DNA from: Monodelphis domestica
Lineage: Eukaryota > Chordata > Mammalia > Didelphimorphia > Didelphidae
Reading direction: 5' to 3'
DNA: 64,000 nucleotides
Assembly: GCF_027887165.1 (NCBI RefSeq)
Contig: NC_077228.1
Span: 110,564,086 to 110,628,085, forward strand
Shown here in pieces: positions 12,324 to 24,740 of the stretch. The stretch's first letter is position 1; every line of letters starts with the position of its first letter. The notes below the pieces were generated by a model, which worked only from the letters and a program-made list of their open reading frames with translations, was not told the DNA's origin and did not search any database. A program made the translations under genes and the position numbers.

Positions 12324-12530
12324 GGGGGCAGCTGGGTAGCTCAGTGGATTGAGAACCAGGCCTAGAGACGGGAGGTCCTAGGTTCAAATTTGGCCTCAGC
12401 CACTTCCTAGCTGTGTGACCCTGGGCAAGTCACTTGACCCCCATTGCCTAGCCCTTACCACTCTTCTGCCTTGGAGCCAATACATAGTATTGACTCCAAG
12501 ACTGAAGGTAAGGATTTAAAAAAAAAAAAA
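12324..12530 (+). mobile_element. tRNA-derived marsupial SINE (type A), nested in L2
   Basis: Full-length forward copy with A-box GGTAGCTCAGTGG, B-box GGTTCAAATTT and a poly(A) tail. The flanking duplication AAGATCATTCTA is exact (12312-12323 and 12531-12542). Confidence 0.95.
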
Positions 12531-12660
12531 AAGATCATTCTAATTGTTCAGGTGGGAGTTGATAAGGGCCTGAATTAAGACTATGGTTATTTGAGTGAAG
12601 AAATACTATAAAAATGAGGTGTAGAGGGCCATATTAAGGAGCAAAAGCAATTTCTGAATG
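12531..12660 (-). mobile_element. Second L2-type LINE copy, right part
   Basis: Continuation of the element left of the SINE. The join is exact at the duplicated AAGATCATTCTA. Confidence 0.55.
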
Positions 12661-12904
12661 GCATAGTTCTTAGTGCTTGAAGGCTTCCCTAGCTCTGAAA
12701 TGTACTGCTCTAATCATATTCTTTCCTTCAGTGGAGTTGACACCTTTCTTGTCCTATGGAAGGAAAGGCTGAGGGCAGCAATGGAATTTCTAGAAATAAT
12801 AGTCACAGCTTACAGGTTAGTGGAGTGAAGTTCACAGCCTGCTTTAGAATAGAATAATGTCCCAAGAGATCACATCAATCCTACACTTGAACATCCTATT
12901 TTAT

Positions 12905-13085
12905 CATCCAATTAAAGAGTACTGACTTAGGAGTCAGAAGAGCTAGGTTTCAATACTGGATGTTGATACATGACTTGAGACAAATTATCTCTCTGGGTCT
13001 TAGCTGCCTTCTCTGGAAAAAGTAAGGGGCTAAACTATATGATCTTACCAAATTCTCTCCTTGTTCTGAAATTCTATGATCTATG
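12905..13085 (+). mobile_element. MIR/THER1-type SINE
   Basis: GAGTCAGAAGAGCTAGGTTT head, core, and AAATTCTATGATCTATGA end. Confidence 0.65.
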
Positions 13086-14169
13086 ACCTAGCCTTGTTGG
13101 CTAGAGAGAACATGGGTAGATCTTCCCTAACTACCTACCACCAATCACAGCTAATCTAGAAGTTGATAACCACATAATTGGGAGGCAGGTTGGAAACCTT
13201 TGTCAATTACTCCTATGGAACATGCTAAATGGAGCTAAAGGGAATCAAAATAGCAGAGAATTCTGGATTAAGAAGAGACATAATACAGAGTGACTCCTAT
13301 CCAGGACCTTGTCTTTCTTTGTTTACTTTGACTATAATCTTAGCATTAATTTCACACGTGCTGGAAGATGACCTTAGATATTATGTAGTCCAATCCATTC
13401 ATTTAACAGATGAATGTACTGAAACAAAGTAATAGTACTGGAACTGAACCCACCATTTTGTTGGCATAGGAAACTCTTGATGTGGAAAGTCTCTCTTCCT
13501 ATGCAGATCAGCACCTTCTTTGCAACTTAAAAGTCTTCAGGAGAAGTCGGGGGCACTGAGTCATAAAACAAAAAAAAAATGACAGGGCTTGAATCCAGGT
13601 CTTCTTGATTCCAATCTGTTCTCTAGCCATATCATGCTATACCTCTGGTTGCCACTAAAAGAAGTTTATTCCCTTCTTTTAAGAAATATACCATAGGAAT
13701 AAGGGTTTGGAGAACTGAAGAGCACAATCAGCTTGGGTTTGCATAAACACATTTTTTATTTTGCTTGGATAGAAATTCAACCTTTTGAAAACCATGCCAA
13801 GAGCATAATGAAATCTTGATGAATGCCTGCTATATCATACCACTTCCAACTCATAGATACTTCATAACAGCCCATAGATTTGATTTGATTTTGGCCATTC
13901 TTCTTAGGTCATTCATTGTAAATTGGATGAAAAAAAACTATGCCCTTTTGACACTCTGTGAGATTTCAAATGATTGAGGTCTTAAATTGTAGTGATTAAA
14001 ATAGTGGAAGATATAAATTGTGATAGATATAAGAGAGGGTGAGTAAATTTGACCACAGAAAATATGTTTCACTACAGTGTCTTGGTTTTTAAATCAAATA
14101 TAAGGTGGTTGCCAGGGAAATATTCCCAATTATTCAAATATCCAAGTCAACTGGGTTTTATAGAGATTT
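13086..14169. other. Unannotated intergenic stretch
   Basis: Faint MIR-like traces near 13,330-13,460 and 13,550-13,640. The rest shows nothing I recognise. Confidence 0.4.
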
Positions 14170-15070
14170 TTAATTAATAATATAATGAGGAATTAGAGAA
14201 AGAGAAAGAGTAGGAAAGGAATAATTATGAAGGGCCTCAAGCCAATATGGCCTAGACCTGAGTCTTAAGAGAGAGAATCAGTCAGTCAGTCTTTTAACAC
14301 TCACCTCAAGGTCTTCCTAAACAAGGATTTTAGTGACACCAGGCCAGGTCCATCTCAGCTAACTTCACCAGAGAGCCTTCCAGCCAGATACTATTCCAAA
14401 GGGCCTCTCTCCAGAGCCTCCAGAGGGACAGAGTCCCCTTAGAGGAGCTCCAGCGAGACCTCCTTAGAGATTGTCCTCCAAGAGCTTCCCTTCTCCAGAG
14501 CCTCTCTCAAGAGATTCTTCCCAAGCGATCCTCATCAGAGATCCTCCAAAAGGATTTCTCCAAAAGGATATCTCCTCAAGAGATTCTGCTTTTTCTTATA
14601 TAGGGCTTTTTCTCCCATGTCACCTCCCCTAAGTCCCTACATCTACCAATCACTGTAGATGCTTTCCAAAGGACTGCCCATCTAAATTCCTGCTAAGTTG
14701 ACCAATCTCCTCAGTAATTCTGAACTAGAGAAAACACAGCTGAGTCAACTAATCTCATCAAGAGAAAACTTGCCCGATCCTTTTAGGTACCTAGCATCCC
14801 ATTGTATCAATTCTAAAAACAGGCCTGGCTCAAAGAACTCCTTGCCTTATTATAAGCATAGGTCCAAGTACTTTCATTGTTTAGCAAGGAATTTTCTCTC
14901 CTAAAGCAGTCTTAAGTACGGTTGGAGTAGAGGTCCTCCCATTTCTGATCCTGGCGAGTTCTCACATCAAAATGGGGAATGTTTCTCAGTAGGGAATTTG
15001 TTTCAATTAAGAATTCCCCGATGGGGAAATTTTTAACATTCACAAGTCTGAGAGATTTCAAGATTTATAA
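14170..15070 (+). mobile_element. Possible solo LTR-like fossil
   Basis: A block unlike its surroundings, with many short AGAG/CCAAGAGATTC-type repeats, a TATATAGGG box near 14,600 and a following unique part. I take it as an old endogenous-retrovirus-type LTR, family unassigned, broken. The ends are approximate. Confidence 0.35.
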
Positions 15071-15489
15071 CTCCTACACCAGATTTTCTCTGGCATCAGT
15101 TTCAAGAATGTGGAATGGGAAAAATTCATAAACTTTAAAGATAGATGATTTAAAGTACATGCACATTTATTTCCACATGTAATTTGCATGAGTAAAGGGG
15201 AAAAGTCACCAGAACTTTATTTTCCATGAATCTTGGGGCCCAGAGTACATTATTCATTGGGAGAAAGTCCCAGATAGCTGTATATTTGCATACAGAACAA
15301 TTGTTACACTATATATTCTCTAAATGATAGGAAATCTTCTGAGAAGCCACATGTTTAGAACAGTAGCCAGTGTGGGGCTGTGGTGGGGGAAATGGAGAAA
15401 GAGGAGGCAATCTGTTATAGTCAGTGAGGAGAGATAAGGAGAGCCTCATGAAGTGAGAATCATATTATTGGGAACCCAGGAGTTCTAGC

Positions 15490-15920
15490 AGAATATTGTC
15501 AACTTTGAAAAACAGAGAACCACTAAAGTTGTCAGAAAGAACAAGTCTTTAATCAGGACAAGAGAGTGCTCAAGATTCAGCAGTCACACAGAGTCAAGCA
15601 CAGAGCCAAAGTTCTGGGACTCTGGGAACAGTGTCTCTGGGAAAACACAACCAACGATGATTTTCTAGAGTAATGGAACTTGGAGATCTTATAAACCTTT
15701 TAGGGAAGTATGATTGATTAGCTTTACAATGGCCACAAGGAAATGAGGAGTCCAGGGTTGGATTATCAGGGAGAGGCTGAAGCTTTACAATGGATACAAA
15801 AGGAGGAGTACAGCCAGGGTCTGGGATACCTTGAAAGAGGTCTCTGATAAAATGGGAGAAACTTCTAAGACTTTATATACTGATCTTACCTAAACTAGGA
15901 TCATTGAGTTTATTCTTAAG
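15490..15920 (-). mobile_element. Possible solo LTR-like fossil
   Basis: On the minus strand it has a TATA-like box, then a CT-rich part and a GATTAAAGACTTG polyadenylation-like site near its end. This arrangement suggests an LTR. Family unassigned, broken, ends approximate. Confidence 0.35.
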
Positions 15921-16279
15921 GTTTAGTTTGAAACCAGGTCAATCTGGGACTTCCCTAAAGGCAAGTTCCCAAGGGACAAGGGCAAATTTAGGAGTTCAAA
16001 AAAACACAGCTGATACTACTAATGATACAAGAGCAATCATAAAGCAACTGTCTATCCTGAAGAGTTATGGCAAATTCCCAGAAATTAGCAGGTCAGAAAA
16101 ATGTGCTGCAGAAGCTCCACCAAAGCAGAAGACACTGAAACCTGAAGTTTGTTTTTCTTTCCTCTGAAGGGATTATCTATCTCTATGGATACCCTAGAGC
16201 AGGTAAGAGTTCCAGAGCTGAATGAGTCCCCTAGTTACAAACTAAATGGTCTGAAAGAGAAAGAGTAGTTGATGTGGAT

Positions 16280-16425
16280 TCTGTGGACTGTCTAGCTCTG
16301 CTATTTTCTTCTGGTATAATTTTGAACAACCCATTTTAATACTTTATGTCTCAGTTTTCTCATCCTTAAAATAAGGAAGTTGGATTAGGTGATCTTAGAG
16401 CTCTTAGTATCACATGATTATAAGA
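16280..16425 (+). mobile_element. MIR/THER1-type SINE fragment
   Basis: TCTCAGTTTTCTCATCCTTA followed by AAATAAGGAAGTTGGATTAG, the CORE segment with its 3' end. Confidence 0.55.
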
Positions 16426-16559
16426 AATAAAACTGAAATCAACCATTTTGTTTTTAGTCCAATTCAAGACTTGGAATCATAGGATTTTAGACTTCATAGG
16501 AAACTGAGAAATTATTTAGTCCAATCTCTTCATTTTAGGAATAACAAAGTTATTTATAT

Positions 16560-16785
16560 AGCATTTTAAGATTTGCAAAGCCCATTATAAATAATGTTTT
16601 ATTTTATTCTCACAATTACCCAGAAAGATAGGTACTATTATTATTCTGATTTTATAGGTGAGAAAACTAAGGCATAATAGGTGACTTGCCATGGATTACC
16701 CAGATAGTATCTGAGGTTGGATTTGAGCTCAGATCTGCCATTGCCTTTTCCGCGCTCTATCCACTGAGCTATCTAGTCAATAGAG
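16560..16785 (-). mobile_element. MIR-type SINE
   Basis: AGGTACTATTATTATTCTGA, GTGAGAAAACTAAGGCATAA and a GTATCTGAGGTTGGATTTGA head, all in antisense MIR order. Confidence 0.65.
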
Positions 16786-17446
16786 ATGATATGATTTGTT
16801 CAACATAGCACAATAGTAGAGGTGGCACTAGAATCCATGTCTCTTAGTTTCTAGTGAAGGCTCCATCTTCTGAGGTATCAAATTCATCCTGAATCTGATT
16901 AAAATATAATTGGGAAATACTTAACAAAATAAAAATACAATAAAACATAGATAATGCTAATTTGTGGTTTGCTAAATCAATATGTGGCCCTCAGGGATTC
17001 TTTTTTATCTGAGTTTGACAGCATTGCTCTAGATCATTTTGCCTCTCATGTGAAAGTGCCAACTAATCTCATATAGTTTTGCCTATACCCCTACTTAAAG
17101 AATATCACAAATATTATAGATGAATAACAATGATTATTCCCAATTTACAAATGGGCAATGGGAGCCATTAAAAATATATCACATGTACAGCATGCATTTA
17201 TAACAGAGGATATCACAGTTCAGGGTATTGCTTCCAGTTTTTCTCCTGATACTCCAGTAAGCCTAACCTCCATAAATTTGCCTTTCTAGTGTCCAAATTT
17301 ATAAACAGGTTCTTCTACAATTTGTATCCCATGGAACAGATATGAGGAAAGTACCTGTCACTTTTAGAGCTCTATATAGGGATATCTAGATTGTGTGACC
17401 AACAAGATGAAGGACTAGATTTTTGTTTGCTCCTTAGGACCTCTCA

Positions 17447-18385
17447 TTGTGGACAGGTTCTCTACTGCAACAAAACTGCTTGGCCTGACTATCAGCCTCA
17501 GCAAAACAGAGGTGCTGTTTCAACCTATACCAGGGAGGCCAACGAACCAGCTGTGCATTACAATTGACGGCAGCTTTCTAACGTCAACACTCTCAAGTGC
17601 CTGGGCAGCACCATCGCCAACGACGGGTCCCTAGACCACGAGATCAATGCCAGGATCCAAAAGGCCAGCCAGGCACTCCGGCAGCTGCGCTGCAAAGTCC
17701 TCCAACACAGCGGTGTAAGCACTGTGATGAAGCTCAAAGTATATAACGCGGTGGTCCTCAGCCGCTCCTGTACGGTTGTGAGACATGGACACTGTACCGG
17801 AAGCACATACAGCTGGAGCAATTCCACCAACGCTCTCTCCGGTCAATCATGAGGATCCGATGGCAGGACCGAATCACCAACCAGGAAGTCCTCGACAGAG
17901 CCAACTCCACCAGCATCGAAGTCCTGGTCCTCAAAACCCAGCTACGATGGTCTGGACACGTCATCCGCATGGACCCACAGAGAATACCAAGGCAGGTATT
18001 CTATGGTGAACTGTCAGCTGGACTCAGGAAACAAGGCCGACCAAAGAGAAGATTCAAGGATCAGCTAAAGTCCAACTTGAAGTGGGCTGGCATGACACCA
18101 AAGCAACTAGAACTCGCTGTCTCTGACAGAAGCAGCTGGCGAACCCACATTCACCATGCCGCCGCCACCTTTGAAGATGAGCGACGTCAATGTCTTGCCG
18201 CTGCGCGTGAACGCCGACACCAGGCCACAACCGCACCTGCCGTAACAACTGGCGTCCCAGGCCCCATGTGCCACAAACTGTGCGCCTCAGCCTTTGGACT
18301 CCAAAGCCACATGAGGGCACATCAATAGATGATAATGCACAAAGACAATCGTCATTCTCGGTTACTGAGAGACTACCACTACTAC
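17447..18385 (+). mobile_element. 5'-truncated RTE-like LINE, ORF2 C-terminal part
   Basis: The 939-bp insert is bounded by a perfect 12-bp target duplication TAGGACCTCTCA at 17435-17446 and 18386-18397. It encodes the end of a non-LTR retrotransposon polyprotein: LGLTISLSKTEVLFQP, LGSTIANDGSLDHEI, LKVYNAVVL, YGCETWT, RIRWQDRITNQEVL, GHVIRMDP, QGRPKRRFKD. It ends in a C2H2-like unit CHKLCASAFGLQSHMRAH whose first Cys position is Gly. The order and motifs resemble the RTE/BovB superfamily. Roughly two frameshifts break the first third, and the last 186 codons (from about 17771) are open. The 3' end is a short CTA repeat. It is clearly GC-richer than its flanks. The exact clade is uncertain. 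Confidence 0.8.
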
Positions 18386-18429
18386 TAGGACCTCTCAAAA
18401 ATGGGAATTTTGCATAGGAGATGAAGCAA

Positions 18430-18710
18430 TTTCAGTTGTCTCCAAAATCTAAGACAGTGATGGGGAAACTTTTTCAGATGGTATGCCAGGCCCCACCCCC
18501 TAACTAAGTGCTATGCCCATGGCCCCCTCCCAAACCACATTCTGTGCCCCTCCCCCCCACTGAGTGTTGGGCATGCCCTCCCCCCAGACCACTCAGGGGA
18601 GGGAGGAAGCAGAGGGAGGAAGCACTCCCATTGGACTCCTGGGCAGGGAGGGGTGGGGGTGATGTAGTCAGGCTTGGGGAGAAGGAAAGGTGAGGGGCAT
18701 AAGCACTCTG
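18430..18710. other. GC-rich block of unknown origin
   Basis: It starts with AGACAGTGATGGGGAAACTTT, is C-rich then G-rich, and stands out from AT-rich flanks directly after the RTE-like insert. The first line resembles the end of some hAT-type DNA transposons, but no matching second end was found. Confidence 0.3.
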
Positions 18711-19344
18711 CTCCCCTCTGGTTATATGAGCTATGATCCCTTCAAACCAAGGAGAAAAATAAGCAAAAAACTTCCAGCTTACAGGAAAACTCCTTATTTA
18801 TAGGAAAAAACCCTCAGGTTAAATGACATCATCCTGACACATTCACCCCATCACAGCCTTCCTGAAGTGGGTATCCTCCAAATTAACCTTTTTAGCAAAT
18901 GATCAAGGGTTGAAGTCAGGTTCTAATTTGGATACCGGGCTGACTGGGAGATTGACAAGCCACTATTAAGTGGCTTCTAGAGTTTCTGGCCCACCTTTTC
19001 TCCCTCAAGAAGGCACCCCTTTGAATGCAAATTGAACAGGCTAGTAAGGGGTGAGGAGATTAAGAATACAAATTAAGCCCAAATTTGCTTGTGAAAGAAA
19101 CTGGGGAAGGGGGCTGTAGAACTGTGAAGAGGCTATTAGCCTAGTTTCAGGTTCATAAAATTTATTCCTAAATCACTAGAATACAGTTTTGAACATTTTT
19201 AAAGTACAAACTCAAAAGACACCCCCAAATCCCAAAAATACTTTGTATAGTAAAGATACTAGTTGCTTCTGATAGTAAAGACATAAAGTTGTTTCTATTT
19301 CACACAGGCCAAAGGTAATGAAGAGGCCATTGTAAGCTATCTTT

Positions 19345-19547
19345 TCTTTTTTTTTTTTAATCCTTACCTTCCTCCTTGGAATCAATACTGTGTTGACTCC
19401 AAGGCAGAAGAGTGGCAAGGGCTAGGCAATGGGGGTTAAGTGACTTGTCCAGGGTCACACAGCTGGGAAGTATCTGAGGCCAGATTTGAACCTAGGACTT
19501 CCTGTCTCTAGGCCTGGCTCTCAACCCACTGATCCCCCAGCTGCCCC
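19345..19547 (-). mobile_element. tRNA-derived marsupial SINE (type A)
   Basis: Full-length reverse copy with a perfect 17-bp target duplication CCATTGTAAGCTATCTT at 19327-19343 and 19548-19564, so relatively young. Confidence 0.95.
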
Positions 19548-20015
19548 CCATTGTAAGCTATCTTGAAGAGACCTGTTCACTAACACCTACTATGGAGAGG
19601 ATGAGGGGAGCATCCCAGATGCACCTTCCTTCCATATTTCTAGTTAGGAACTCTGGCAAAATCTGTGCTTCAGGGATTTGTGCATTGGGTCCTTGGCATG
19701 CATACCTACAGAGAAGTCTATGTGTGCCATCTCTATAGGTTTACCATCATGGGTCTAAGACATCAAGAACCCAAATAAGGTAGAAAATCTATGAACTAAT
19801 AGGAGAGAAGCCTAATCCCTTAATGCTCACACAATACCCACCAAGCCTGAGGGAAAGAGCCTAGCATCCAGATGGAGCTAGATCTATCACCACAGAAGTT
19901 CTTTGGGGGCAGAGACCATTGCTGGTGAACCAATGAATTGCTCAATATGGGAAGAGGCTGAGATCTATCCCCCAGAAAACCTATCAGAAAGGAGGGAGTC
20001 AGAAAGTGAGCATCT

Positions 20016-20200
20016 GGGGTTAGCTGGGTGTCTCAGTGGATTGAGTGCCAGGCCTAGAGATAGGAGGTCCTAGGTTCAAATCTGGCCTCAAACACTTCCC
20101 AGCTGAGTGACCCTGGGCAAGTCACTTAATCCCCATTGCTTAGCCCTGCCTTAGAACCAATACCCTAATGAATATTGATGCAAAATTTTAAAATAAAATA
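20016..20200 (+). mobile_element. tRNA-derived marsupial SINE (type A)
   Basis: Forward copy with an intact tRNA-like head. The 3' body is shortened. Confidence 0.85.
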
Positions 20201-20289
20201 CTAACAAGTGTAAAGGATAATTTTAGCATTGTGACCTAAACTATATTAATTATTGGTCACCATGGATATCCCAAATAACAAAAAAAATT

Positions 20290-20960
20290 TACCCAAGTCA
20301 GTCTGGAAATTTATGGTGATTTAATTAATATAGGGGAAAGAAATTTTTAGAAGAAGGGAAGAGGAAAGGGTGTAGAATTTCTCCTGCCTGGCTTGTGCCG
20401 GGTAGGAAGATTAGAGGCTCTAGAAGGCAAGGTTTTGGAGAGTAAAAGAGGAAGGAATCAGCCTGAGCTCCAAGAAGGCTCACCCAAGATGCCTGAACCT
20501 GAATTAGCTCAAGGGAAAACTCATCACCAAAACCCAGACAAATAGCTGCTACCACGCCAAGATGTTGGAACACTTAGCACGCTGCCAACCAGAGATGCCT
20601 CTCCAGGAAAAAAGACTGAAGAAAGGAAGTGACATGCCCTATATAGACGGTTTTACGTCACTTTCCTGCATCTCATCTGTACCAATGTTAGCTTAGCTTG
20701 ACTTAGGACAGCCCGGGGGTCTGTCTGCTGGTTCTGCACATATCTGTTGAAGGCCATTTTCTTAGATACTTAATCCTTGAGTATGGTGAATACTTCCCTG
20801 ACCTTGTTAAACTAAGTAGGGTGGAGAAATGTTGAGTTCCCAAGACTTGATTCTGTTAGACCAAGTATCTCCATTGTTACTAATCAGGAGATTGCTAAAT
20901 CAGATCTTCTAAAGTACGGTCTGAGTAGAGTGGAGTAGTTCTAAAATTCACACAAGGGAA
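20290..20960. mobile_element. Possible LTR-like fossil
   Basis: A distinct block between a SINE and an L1 remnant, with a CTATATAGACG box near 20,640. It resembles marsupial endogenous-retrovirus LTRs in style. Orientation and family are uncertain. Broken. Confidence 0.3.
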
Positions 20961-23240
20961 TTATAGCATTATATCATAAAGATCAGGTGGAAACCCAGTA
21001 ATTCGGGGATGCTTCAATATTAGAAAATCTATCAACATAATTGGCCATATCCACAACAAAGCCAACAGAAATCATATGTCAATAGATGTACTAAAAGCTT
21101 ATAAAAACATTAGAAAACATTGAATAAATGCAGCTTTCACTAAAGTAATGAATGACATATCTAAAACCATCAGCAATATTTGGGACCCCTTTCCAATAAA
21201 ATCGGGTGAAGTGAGGATGCCTATTATCACCATTACTCTTTAAAATTGTACTAGAAACACTAGTGACAGCAATAAAAACAGAAAAAGAAATTGAAGGAAT
21301 CAGAATAGACAATAAAGAAACAAAGTCATATATCTGCAGATGATATGATGGTATACATGGAGAACCCCAGAGAATCAACCTAAAACTAATAGAAACACTT
21401 AACCAGAAAAGTTGCAGGATAAAAAATAAACCCACATAAATCATCAGTATTTTTATTTATCACCCACAAAGCCCAAAAGCAAGAGATAGAAAAGGAAATT
21501 CCATTTAAAATAATTGCAGACAATATAAAATACCTGGGGTGTACCTATCAGAACAAACTTTGCAATTATATGAATACAATTATAAAATATGTTTCATACA
21601 AATAAAGTCAAATCTAAACAATTGGAAAAAACATTAATTGCTCATGGATAGGTTGAACCAATATAATAAAAATGACAATCCTACCAAAATTAATTTATCT
21701 ATTCTGTTCCATACTAATAAAACTACCCAATTTTTTTTTTTACAGAGCTAGAAAAAATAGCAAAATTAATCTGGAAGTACAGAAGATCAAGAATATTAAG
21801 AGAATGGTGGAAGGAGTACTAGATCTCAAACTATATTATGAAGTGGGAATCATCAAAATAATCTGATACTGGCTAAGAAATAGAATAGTGGATCAATGGA
21901 ATAGGTTAGGTAATCAACCCATGGTAGTTAATGATCAGAGTAACCTACGGTTCCATAAATCCAAAGATCCAGAGTTTTTTGTGAGAACTGATTATTTGAC
22001 ACAAACTGCCAGGAAAACTGGAAAATAACATAGCAGAAACTAGGCATGGACCATCATCTCAGACCATATACTAAGATAAAGTAAAAATGAATGCTTGCTA
22101 TAGAAATAATAGATGATACCATAAACATATTAGGGGAACATGGAATAGTTTATGTCCATAGATATGATAGAATTTTGTCCAAATAAGACATAGAGAACAT
22201 TATTAAAATGAAATGGATCATTCTGTTTACATTAATTTTAAAAGGTTTTGTACAAACAAAACTAACGCAACCAACATTAGAATGGAAACAATAAATTTTG
22301 AGAAAAAAAATTTTATAGCAAATGTGTCTGACAAAGACCTTATTTCTTAAATATAGAGAGAACTGTGTCAAATAAATAAGAATACAGAACATTTCTCAAT
22401 TGATAAATGGTCAAAGGATATGAAGAAACTCTTAGATAAAGAAACTAAAACTATCAATCATATAAAAATATTCCAAATTCCTGTTTACTAGAAAAAATTC
22501 AAATGAAAATAATTCTGAGATAACACCTCATACCTATCAGATTGGCTAAGATGGCTAAAATGGAAAATGATAAATGTTGGTGGGAATGTGGGAAAATTGA
22601 AACACTAAAATATTGTTAATGGAACTATGAACTGATACAACCATTCTGGAGAACAATATGGAACCATGACCAAGAGCCATAAAAAGAGCCATAAAACTAT
22701 ACATACAATTTGGGGAAAGGCTGATCAAATTATAGAATATGCTTGTAATGGAATACTAGTTTACCATAGAAATGAGGAAAAAGATGAGTTTGGGAAAACC
22801 TGTAAAGATTTATATGAATTGACGCAAAGTGAAATGAGTAGAACCAGGAGAACACTCTCTATAGTAACAGAAATACGGTAGGATTATTAACTGTGAAAGA
22901 CTAAACTATTATCAGCAAAGCAAGGTTCCAAGAAAACCCCACAGGACTCATGATGAAAAATGATAGCCATAGCTAAAGAAAGAACTGTTGGAGACTAATT
23001 GCAGATCAAAGCATGACATTTTTCATTTTATTTCCTTCATTTTTTTATTGAATTGAGATGTGTCTTCTTTTCTGGAATGAGGAATATAGAAATATGTATT
23101 GCATGACAGCATTGGTATAACATATCAGACTATTTTCTACCTTGAAGAGAGGGAGAAAATGGGGGAAAAGAATCTAAATCTACAAAATATTGGATAACAA
23201 TTGTCAAAAAATTTTTCTACCTGTAATTGAAAAAAGTAGA
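20960..23240 (+). mobile_element. L1 LINE, ORF2 reverse transcriptase to 3' end, decayed
   Basis: Weak frames match L1 ORF2. The segment at 21336-21368 reads [11 protein letters not shown], the YADD-box region, preceded by a match to the ALEVL...KEIEGI block. Downstream follow the usual end-of-L1 phrases in fragments (IQITNQQMKRYST-type region, then EYACNGILVYHRNEE and SEMSRTRRTL). The 3' UTR ends near 23,240 in A-rich DNA. There are many stops and frameshifts. Confidence 0.75.
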
Positions 23241-23244
23241 AAAA

Positions 23245-24110
23245 GTAAAAAAAAAGAAAGTGTGATCTTAAAAAAAAGAGTAAAGTATCTTGATCTTGAA
23301 GCCAGAATACATAGAAACAACTTAAGAATTATAAGATTATCGGAAGAACATAATAAATCAAAAAGCCTTTAAAAACACAATGTAATAAAACAGCCCAGAA
23401 CTTTTAAACACAGGAAACAAAAGTACCAACTGAAAAAAAAAATCTACAAATTGCCTCCAGAAAAGGGGGAAAAAACTCCTATGCTGAAAACTTCAAAACA
23501 CATAGTGGCTAAAATGAACAATTTCATGATGACAAATTTTTCAAACAGCCAGAAGAACCTCTAGTATAAAAAGAAAGTAAATTTGAATAATACAAGACTA
23601 TTCTGTACCCACAAGAAACCATAGGAGAGAATGGAATCATGCGTTCTGAAGAGCAAAGCCAAGGGGACCTACCCTGCAAATATAGAACAATCATAAGTGA
23701 AAGAAGATGGGTGCTCAATAAAAAGATATATATGAAACAGTCTTACAAGAAAATCAAATCTGAAGAAATTATTTGCTTTTCAAATATCTCAGACAACAAA
23801 TATAATCAAGGTAAACAAATAGAGTAAAGATTATAACAAAAGAGCAACAGAGAGCATTAAGAGATTTCTTTTTAAGTATATGAGAAGAGTCTAGAGTAAA
23901 AGCAGAAGTCAAATAGAAGTTATGGTGGAGAAACCAATCTCAAACATCATGAACTAAACCTCACACCTGTTCTACTGGTGAATCAAAGTTTTCTGCAGGA
24001 TTAAATTACAGAATGGGAGAATACATAAAAGGGGAAAGGAGAGGCATATGATAGAAGGAATATGTGATGTACCCTAATAAAATTAAAGGCTAACAATAAA
24101 AGGAAAAGAA
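23245..24110 (+). mobile_element. L1/HAL1-type ORF1 remnant
   Basis: Fragments such as NNLRIIRLSEEHNKSKSL, TPMLKTSKHIVAKMNNF and KGTYPANIE line up in order with the coiled-coil to C-terminal part of L1 ORF1. It lies directly after an L1 3' end, so it is a separate insertion. It could also be an ORF1-only half-L1 (HAL1), a type common in marsupials. The frame is heavily broken. Confidence 0.45.
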
Positions 24111-24519
24111 TTTATATGGTCTGTAAGGAAGATCGCCTATAGGAGAATGGGTGAGAAAGCAAAGGGGGGGGGGGACTGAAAAAATTGTTTCAGCAATCGG
24201 AAGGAAATCACTGATGAATGTAACTATGATTGAAAACAGATGGTCCATAAATAGAGTTGGGGATTTTACAAGTATGATAGGCAGGTATTTGGTGCTTAGA
24301 GGAACCACTTATCTTGCCTGAGGAGAAAGGGAATTGGAGCTTCTGTGGACAACTGACTTAAAAGAATGAGAGTTGTAGAACTAGAGAAGAGTTTTCAAAA
24401 CAAACAGAAAAAATAAACAAGGAGAGAGCGTAAGTTAATAATGAACAGCACAATCAGGGATATAGGAAAATTCTCACCATTTAGAAATATCCTCTTTATC
24501 ACCTGCAGGTATTGGTCTG

Positions 24520-24740
24520 GTTTTTTTTTTTAATTAAAAAAAATGTAAACCCTTAGCTTCTGTCTTAGAATCAATACTTAATATCAGTTCCAAAGTAGAA
24601 GAACAGTAAGGGATAGGAAATTGGAATTAAGTGACTTGCCCAAGATCATATAGTTGGGAAATGTTTGAGGTCACATTTGAACCCAGGACCTCTTGACTCC
24701 AGGCTTGGCTCTCTATTCACTAAATCACCTAGTTGCCCCC
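24520..24740 (-). mobile_element. tRNA-derived marsupial SINE (type A)
   Basis: Reverse, full length, with a long T-rich left end. A GCAGGTATTGG/CCAGGTGTTGG resemblance at its two sides may be the target duplication. Confidence 0.85.

Noticed and set aside
12324-12530. tRNA-like A and B boxes (also in about 30 other places)
   Set aside because: They belong to tRNA-derived SINE heads. No cloverleaf with a proper acceptor stem was found, so no tRNA genes are called.
18430-18710. hAT-type DNA transposon
   Set aside because: Only one end-like phrase was seen. No second inverted end or 8-bp duplication was found, so it is left as a GC-rich block.
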